Below, piece by piece: positions 5,497 through 9,262 of a stretch of DNA of 9,262 nt. A model generated the notes under the pieces. The model worked only from the letters and a program-made list of their open reading frames with translations. It was not told where the DNA came from and did not search any database. Position 1 is the stretch's first letter. Every line of letters begins with the position of its first letter. This stretch comes from an uncultured Bacillota bacterium (lineage in GTDB: Bacteria > Bacillota_I > Bacilli_A > RFN20 > CAG-631), in assembly GCA_905197115.1 (NCBI GenBank), contig CAJJXN010000059.1, positions 1 through 9,262 on the forward strand, written 5' to 3'. Both the position numbers and the translations under genes were made by a program.

Positions 5497-7008
5497 TCAC
5501 TCCTGTGTCACATATCGATTTTTTAAGATAACTCGATCAATTTTTCCATTTGAATTGATCGGCAATTTTTGAATATAAATATATTTTGAAGGTACCATAT
5601 AATCGTTTAATCTATTTTTAGCCATTTTTTGAATAAATTCTTTTTTTTCTTCTAATCCTTCATACAATAAAATAATTTCATCTTTCCCCTGATCATATAA
5701 ACATACACATATATCAATTCCTTCAACTGAGTTCATTGCTGTTTCAATTTCTTTTAATTCAATGCGATATCCATGATGTTTAATTTGATAATCTTTTCTT
5801 CCACAATATAACAATTCTTTATTATCGTTATACATGACTATATCACCCGTTTTATAAGCGATTTCTTCATAATTCGTTATAAATGGATTTAAAACAAACG
5901 ATTGCTTTGTTTTATCTATATCGTGATAATACCCTTTTGCAACAAAATCACCAATGACATACAATTCTCCTTTAACATTCTCATCAGTAATTAATTGATT
6001 TTTTTCATCAAGAATCATTAAACGAATTCCCTCACAAGCTTTTCCGATTGGCAAAGATTCATTTTCACTATATTCTTTATCAACAATATAATAAGCACAA
6101 ATATCGGTCGTTTCGGTCGGACCAAATAAATTGACATAGCGCATATCTGGATAATATTTTTTCCAATAATTGAGAATTTTTATTGGCATTACTTCTCCAG
6201 CAAAAAATACATTTTTTAAAAAACGTACTTGTTCATAAGCCAATAAATCAAATTGAGCTACTATTTTTAAAGCCGTTGGCACCCAATAAATTGTGTCAAT
6301 TTTTTTATCATTTAAATATTGAATGAGCAAAGATGGAAACACGAAGTATTCTTTAGGAATAAGATGATAAGTTGCTCCACTCAACCATGTCGCATACAAG
6401 TCAGAAATAGAAAAATAAAATGGAGTTTGCGAACCAAAATTTGTGAAATGATTGATTGAAAAGCATTTTACAAACCATTTACTATAAGAAATCACATTTT
6501 TATGTGTGATTATACTGCCTTTAGGCATTCCCGTAGAGCCAGATGTAAAAATAACAAAAGCTGGATCGGTAGATATTACTTTTTGAGACACTGAATGAAT
6601 GGCCACCATATCATACTTTGTGATTATAGCTTGTTCAAAACATAAAATAATGCAATTTGGAAATATTTTTTTACAATTTATTTCATCTTTTTTCTCACAT
6701 ATAATTACTTTCGGTTGTAAGATAGAAACTATATTTTGTAATCTTTTTTCATTAGAATCAACATCTAGTACTGTATAAAAATTACTACTAAATAATATCC
6801 CCGCCATTACCCCTGGAATTTTGGCACTTCTTTCCATGTAAATGGCAACTGGTTCAAATTCAACATGAAGTTTTATTAAGGAAATAGCAATATGACACGC
6901 TATTTCATAAGTATCTTTATAAGTATAACAACAAGTAATATCTGTAAAAGCGACTTTATTTTCAAACCGAGCCGTTGTATCACAAATAACTTCAACTAAA
7001 GTATTCAA
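5497..7008 (-). CDS. DltA-like AMP-forming acyl/amino acid:carrier protein ligase, 503 aa
   Basis: Stand-alone adenylation enzyme of the ANL superfamily. It would activate a carboxylic acid with ATP and load it on the adjacent carrier protein in the cytoplasm. Motifs in order: A3 phosphate loop FTSGSTGMPKG (154-164), A5 FGPTETTD (295-302), A7 YKTGD (385-389), A8 hinge GRKDYQIKHHGYRIEL (403-418) and A10 NSNGKID with catalytic K489. Length equals that of DltA (about 500). Odd: the substrate-binding A4 region reads QTPFYFSISDLY (194-205). DltA and amino-acid-activating domains have a FDxSxxD core here, and the first Asp, which holds the substrate amino group, is absent, apparently by loss of two residues. 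The chirality-linked Cys of DltA (CGE) is A270 in FAGE. The start is TTG 7008 with a strong AAGGAGGAGA site; the next in-frame Met is residue 58. First gene of the operon. Substrate uncertain. Confidence 0.87.
   Translation of the reverse strand: MNTLVEVICDTTARFENKVAFTDITCCYTYKDTYEIACHIAISLIKLHVEFEPVAIYMERSAKIPGVMAGILFSSNFYTVLDVDSNEKRLQNIVSILQPKVIICEKKDEINCKKIFPNCIILCFEQAIITKYDMVAIHSVSQKVISTDPAFVIFTSGSTGMPKGSIITHKNVISYSKWFVKCFSINHFTNFGSQTPFYFSISDLYATWLSGATYHLIPKEYFVFPSLLIQYLNDKKIDTIYWVPTALKIVAQFDLLAYEQVRFLKNVFFAGEVMPIKILNYWKKYYPDMRYVNLFGPTETTDICAYYIVDKEYSENESLPIGKACEGIRLMILDEKNQLITDENVKGELYVIGDFVAKGYYHDIDKTKQSFVLNPFITNYEEIAYKTGDIVMYNDNKELLYCGRKDYQIKHHGYRIELKEIETAMNSVEGIDICVCLYDQGKDEIILLYEGLEEKKEFIQKMAKNRLNDYMVPSKYIYIQKLPINSNGKIDRVILKNRYVTQE
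5500..5504 (-). promoter_or_regulatory. Ribosome binding site that decides the carrier protein start
   Basis: AGGAG on the - strand, inside the last codons of the ligase gene. Spacing is 8 bases to ATG 5491 but zero to GTG 5500, which favours the ATG. Confidence 0.7.
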
Positions 7009-7012
7009 TTTA

Positions 7013-7022
7013 TCTCCTCCTT
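7013..7022 (-). promoter_or_regulatory. Strong ribosome binding site for a TTG start
   Basis: AAGGAGGAGA on the - strand, ending 4 bases before the TTG at 7008 (7 bases counted from its GGAGG core, 7016-7020). It fixes the start of the ligase gene at a rare codon, as no nearby ATG or GTG fits. Confidence 0.8.
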
Positions 7023-7067
7023 ATGTGATAATTCGACATAAATCTATCTTTATATCTAATCTAAGTT

Positions 7068-7076
7068 ATTATAGCA
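7068..7076 (-). promoter_or_regulatory. Extended -10 promoter of the acylation operon
   Basis: On the - strand TGCTATAAT: a perfect TATAAT (7073-7068) with the TG extension one base upstream (7076-7075). At 17-base spacing the -35 position (7091-7096) is poor, ACTTCA, as is often so for extended -10 promoters. The predicted start near 7061 leaves a leader of about 50 bases before the TTG. There is no other good promoter between the gerQ-like gene and the operon. Confidence 0.65.
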
Positions 7077-7092
7077 TAGACTTTTTCAAATG

Positions 7093-7113
7093 AAGTAAAT
7101 AAAAAGTTTACTT
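7093..7113. repeat. Inverted repeat over the -35 region
   Basis: AAGTAAA (7093-7099) and TTTACTT (7107-7113) form a perfect 7-bp dyad with a 7-base centre. It covers the -35 position of the operon promoter and so could be a repressor or activator site. It also adjoins the terminator stem and could simply be secondary structure; AT-rich dyads are common by chance. Confidence 0.3.
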
Positions 7114-7116
7114 TAA

Positions 7117-7155
7117 AAAGGGTTTAAAAGAACTTAGAATTCTTTTAAACCCTTT
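7117..7155 (-). terminator. Intrinsic terminator after the gerQ-like gene (strong 16-bp stem)
   Basis: Bases 7117-7132 and 7140-7155 are perfectly complementary over 16 pairs around a 7-base loop. On the - strand the stem ends in TTT within a TTTTT run; on the + strand it is followed by a T-rich stretch (CATTTTATTTTTT). It starts 4 bases past the stop of the gerQ-like gene and isolates it from the acylation operon. Efficient ending of - strand transcripts is the likely role; it looks able to work both ways. Confidence 0.88.
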
Positions 7156-7159
7156 CATT

Positions 7160-7567
7160 TTATTTTTTATCGGTTTTCCAAATTGGTTTTGGATCTGTCG
7201 GTAAAATATCGTATTCAACCCATTCAAGATAAAGCATTAACAATACTTGTACTTTTGTACCTTCTGGATTAGAAATAATAATATAATCTTCTCCAATTAA
7301 TTCAATAATTCCATCATAAACCGTATCACGCCATTTATCACTATCAGGATAACTAAAATAAAGTTGCGCTCTTCTACCAATCGTGTTTCTTAAAACTGTA
7401 TTTACAAAAGTATCAGCGCCTCCATTGTCTTCTGGTTTAGCAGCCTTTTCAGCCAAATCGGTCACTCTTTCATCATTATATGAACTCATTCCTGAACCAT
7501 CTGGGGTAGGATATGGTGGCACTTGGTGCATAAAGTTGGGGTTAAATCTTTGATTATTAAATTCCAT
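7160..7567 (-). CDS. gerQ: GerQ-like spore coat protein, 135 aa
   Basis: GerQ is a coat/inner-coat protein of Bacillus spores needed to place the cortex-lytic enzyme CwlJ, and it is cross-linked by the transglutaminase Tgl. The C-terminal domain matches closely: FVNTVLRNTIGRRAQLYFSY (54-73), KWRDTVYDGIIELIGEDYII (78-97), SNPEGTKVQVLLMLYLEWVE (99-118), equal in layout to the GerQ core with its GRDHIIISDP and LLLMVYLDYVTF blocks. The N-terminal part (1-50) is Pro/Asn/Gly-rich and low in complexity, as in GerQ, but shorter (GerQ is about 180 residues) and has no lysine near the start, where Bacillus GerQ is cross-linked. AAGGAG (7575-7580) lies 7 bases before the ATG. It follows ung after 62 bases and is closed by a strong terminator. 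No signal peptide. A spore role is inferred from family only. Confidence 0.85.
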   Translation of the reverse strand: MEFNNQRFNPNFMHQVPPYPTPDGSGMSSYNDERVTDLAEKAAKPEDNGGADTFVNTVLRNTIGRRAQLYFSYPDSDKWRDTVYDGIIELIGEDYIIISNPEGTKVQVLLMLYLEWVEYDILPTDPKPIWKTDKK

Positions 7568-7587
7568 TGTATCTCTCCTTACATTAC

Positions 7588-7616
7588 ATCATATGTAAAA
7601 AGAGTAGACTTGTGCC
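7588..7616 (-). promoter_or_regulatory. Possible promoter of the gerQ-like gene
   Basis: In the 62-base gap after ung the - strand has GGCACA (7616-7611) and CATATGAT (7595-7588). Read as a sporulation sigma-E type site, GCACA plus CATATGAT are near matches at 15-base spacing; read as sigma-A, the -10 would be TATGAT, 17 bases from a poor GGCACA -35. Either would give a very short leader before the ribosome site. Weak evidence. Confidence 0.25.
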
Positions 7617-7629
7617 TATTTTTTTAATT

Positions 7630-8277
7630 TTATTTTACCCATTGAATCGGTGTTTCATTATTTTGAATTAAAAATTGATTGATTTTTGAAAATGGTTTAG
7701 AACCAAAAAAACCATTATAAGCAGATAAAGGCGAAGGATGCACACTACTAATAACTAAATGTTTTGGATTATTTAACATTACACGTTTACTTTTAGCATT
7801 GCTTCCCCATAAGACAAAGACAATAGGGCGGTCTTGTTTGTTTAAAAGTTCGATTACTCTGTCTGTTAAAATTTCCCAACCTTTATTTTGATGACTTAAA
7901 GGAGAACTATGACGTACAGTTAAAATCGTGTTTAATAAAAGAACACCTTGTTCACTTAAATAAGATAAATCACCATCTTGATTGACTTTTACATGCAAGT
8001 CATCTTCCATTTCTTTATATATATTTTTTAAACTAGGAGGTAAATCCTTACATAAAACAGAAAATGAGAGCCCATGGGCTTGATTATAATTGTGATAAGG
8101 ATCTTGTCCTAAAATGACAACTTTTACTTTTTCAAGAGGGGTCATTTTAAATGCATTCCAAATATTTTCAAAATCAGGGTGACAAATATAGTGTTGATAT
8201 TCATTACGAACAAAAGCCATTAATCTTTTATAATAATCTTGTTTTATTTCATCTTTTAAAAAATCTTGCCAAATCAT
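7630..8277 (-). CDS. ung: Uracil-DNA glycosylase, family 1, 215 aa
   Basis: Cuts uracil from DNA as the first step of base excision repair in the cytoplasm. All family-1 marks are present: the water-activating motif GQDPYH (57-62) with catalytic D59, the PPSLKNIY loop (80-87), GVLLLNTILTVR (111-122) with uracil-binding N116, WGSNAKSK (157-164), and the DNA-intercalation loop HPSPLSA (180-186) with catalytic H180, followed by the usual GFFGSKPFS. The length is normal and the gene looks intact. AAGGAG (8285-8290) lies 7 bases before the ATG and encodes the last Lys-Glu of the upstream gene; the two genes are 4 bases apart, so they form one transcript. No obvious terminator separates it from the gerQ-like gene downstream. 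Confidence 0.97.
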   Translation of the reverse strand: MIWQDFLKDEIKQDYYKRLMAFVRNEYQHYICHPDFENIWNAFKMTPLEKVKVVILGQDPYHNYNQAHGLSFSVLCKDLPPSLKNIYKEMEDDLHVKVNQDGDLSYLSEQGVLLLNTILTVRHSSPLSHQNKGWEILTDRVIELLNKQDRPIVFVLWGSNAKSKRVMLNNPKHLVISSVHPSPLSAYNGFFGSKPFSKINQFLIQNNETPIQWVK

Positions 8278-8281
8278 TGTT

Positions 8282-9262
8282 TTACTCCTTTATTAACTGA
8301 TTCATGTATGCTTCTAATTCTTTTTTATAATCTCCATAAACAATAACATGATGATTTCCCAGAGGATAATTCAAAAAATAATCCATATTATTGTCTAATG
8401 TAATCTCAATTTGAGTACGACATAAATTATCTTTTGTTAAATTTTGTAAGATATTTCCTGTATTTACATAATAACTTTTCAAATCATTTCCAATTTTAAA
8501 AATTGTAATTCTATCTTGTTTTAATTCACCTTTTATTGCTACTCCTATTTTAGATTCATAATGAGTATCAAATTGATAACGAATTAACATATTTAAAGGA
8601 ATTGTACAATGTGCTAAAATCATTTTTTGTGAAACTAAATCAATCTTACTTGGATTAGCTTGAAAGCCTATTTGTTGTGTTACTTTTTGTAGAGTTAGCA
8701 TTGTAATCAAAGTAGGTATATCTCCTTCACAAGTTGCAATTATTCCTTCTTGATTAAGCATTGCAAAAGCCAAACAAGAAGTAGTATGAATCGTATCTAA
8801 TAAAGAGAAACAACGAACCGTTATTCCTTTTAAATCATATTTTTTTATTATCTTTTTTAAAGCATGGTAAACATTCATAGCCTTGTTTAACTCTACTTGA
8901 TTAAAAGAAGGATAATCTGTTAAATTATTTTTAATATCTTCTTGACTTCTATAATTTTGAATGAATTCTTCAATTGATATATCAATTAATTCAATATGAT
9001 GAATTTGCAAAGCTTCTTTGTAAGAAACTTCACTTGCAATCAACCAATCACTCGGTTTGCCTATTACTCCTAACTTGATAGTTTGATTGTCTAAAATTTG
9101 TCGTATTCTATTACTTAAATAAGCAATGTCGCCATGTAAAATTTCACCTTTCATCTGCTTTCCTTTTAAATAAGATAAAATTTCCATCGAAGCGGCTAAA
9201 GAGTTATTTGAACCATATGTTAATAAATATATCGGTTGTTTTAACTGTGGCAATATTTTTAA
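8282..9262 (-). CDS. L-fucose isomerase-like protein (COG2407 type), 5' end outside window
   Basis: The C-terminal half matches the fucose/arabinose isomerase superfamily, which interconverts aldoses and ketoses with a divalent metal. Numbering from the TTG at 9253: CEGDIPTLITMLTLQ (175-189) with E176 and D178 as likely active-site acids, AHCTIP (214-219), and YPLGNHHVIVYGDY (296-309) with the terminal metal-site His. The N-terminal half is alpha/beta with VIGKPSDW (63-70), typical of the fold. It is shorter than bacterial FucI (about 590 residues), as usual for this uncharacterised subgroup. The frame stays open to the window edge (TTA AAA ATA before TTG) and TTG 9253 has no ribosome site, so the true start is probably upstream. 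It sits 4 bases before ung, a combination with no evident functional link. Whether it is an active isomerase and on which sugar is unknown. Confidence 0.75.
   Translation of the reverse strand, partial: LKILPQLKQPIYLLTYGSNNSLAASMEILSYLKGKQMKGEILHGDIAYLSNRIRQILDNQTIKLGVIGKPSDWLIASEVSYKEALQIHHIELIDISIEEFIQNYRSQEDIKNNLTDYPSFNQVELNKAMNVYHALKKIIKKYDLKGITVRCFSLLDTIHTTSCLAFAMLNQEGIIATCEGDIPTLITMLTLQKVTQQIGFQANPSKIDLVSQKMILAHCTIPLNMLIRYQFDTHYESKIGVAIKGELKQDRITIFKIGNDLKSYYVNTGNILQNLTKDNLCRTQIEITLDNNMDYFLNYPLGNHHVIVYGDYKKELEAYMNQLIKE

Noticed and set aside
5497..5499. TGA read as tryptophan (Mycoplasma-type code)
   Set aside because: The ligase ends at the normal place after its A10 motif with this TGA, and tryptophan is coded by TGG throughout.
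5492..5500. GTG start for the carrier protein overlapping the ligase stop
   Set aside because: The AGGAG site overlaps the GTG itself; ATG at 5491 has ideal 8-base spacing.
2129..7008. Reading the central operon as a nonribosomal peptide or siderophore cluster
   Set aside because: There is no condensation, thioesterase or export gene; the MBOAT and SGNH pair fits surface polymer acylation better.
7009..7159. A missing dltX-like small gene before the ligase
   Set aside because: The gap holds only a terminator, promoter and ribosome site; no frame of useful length with a membrane segment is present.
9251..9253. TTG as true start of the fucose isomerase-like gene
   Set aside because: No ribosome site precedes it and the frame is open to the window edge, so the gene is treated as partial.

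Overview
The window is AT-rich, Firmicutes-type DNA. It uses Shine-Dalgarno (SD) sites of the AAGGAG type, and the standard bacterial code applies (one gene ends in TGA at a 4-base junction, the others in TAA or TAG). A GerQ-like spore coat protein points to an endospore-forming lineage of Bacilli or Clostridia, or a close low-GC relative such as gut Erysipelotrichia- or RF39-type groups. I cannot name the species.

Left part, + strand (1-2127): the 3' end of feoB (ferrous iron permease), then a 57-residue FeoB-associated Cys-rich membrane protein overlapping the feoB stop, a small AT-rich hairpin, and a DUF3737 right-handed beta-helix protein closed by a clear intrinsic terminator.

Centre, - strand (7008 down to 2129): five tightly packed genes read as one operon from an extended -10 promoter near 7070. 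In order of transcription they are a DltA-like acyl-adenylating ligase (TTG start), a small carrier protein, a DltB/AlgI-like MBOAT membrane acyltransferase, a membrane-anchored SGNH/DltD-like protein, and an Sfp-type 4'-phosphopantetheinyl transferase (PPTase). The parts describe a self-contained pathway: the PPTase arms the carrier, the ligase loads it with an acyl group at ATP cost, the MBOAT moves the acyl group across the membrane, and the SGNH protein is the likely last transferase onto a surface polymer. It resembles D-alanylation of teichoic acids but differs in gene order, in lacking a separate dltX, in carrying its own PPTase and, most tellingly, in a ligase that lacks the aspartate which normally holds the substrate amino group. 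The acyl group may therefore not be D-alanine. This operon is the most interesting content of the window.

Right part, - strand (9262 down to 7160): an L-fucose isomerase-like protein (cut by the window edge), ung (uracil-DNA glycosylase), and a gerQ-like spore coat gene, ended by a strong 16-bp stem-loop at 7117-7155. I see no tRNA, rRNA, CRISPR array, insertion sequence or phage gene. No stretch above 300 bases is without a gene; the longest gap (7009-7159) holds the terminator and the operon promoter.
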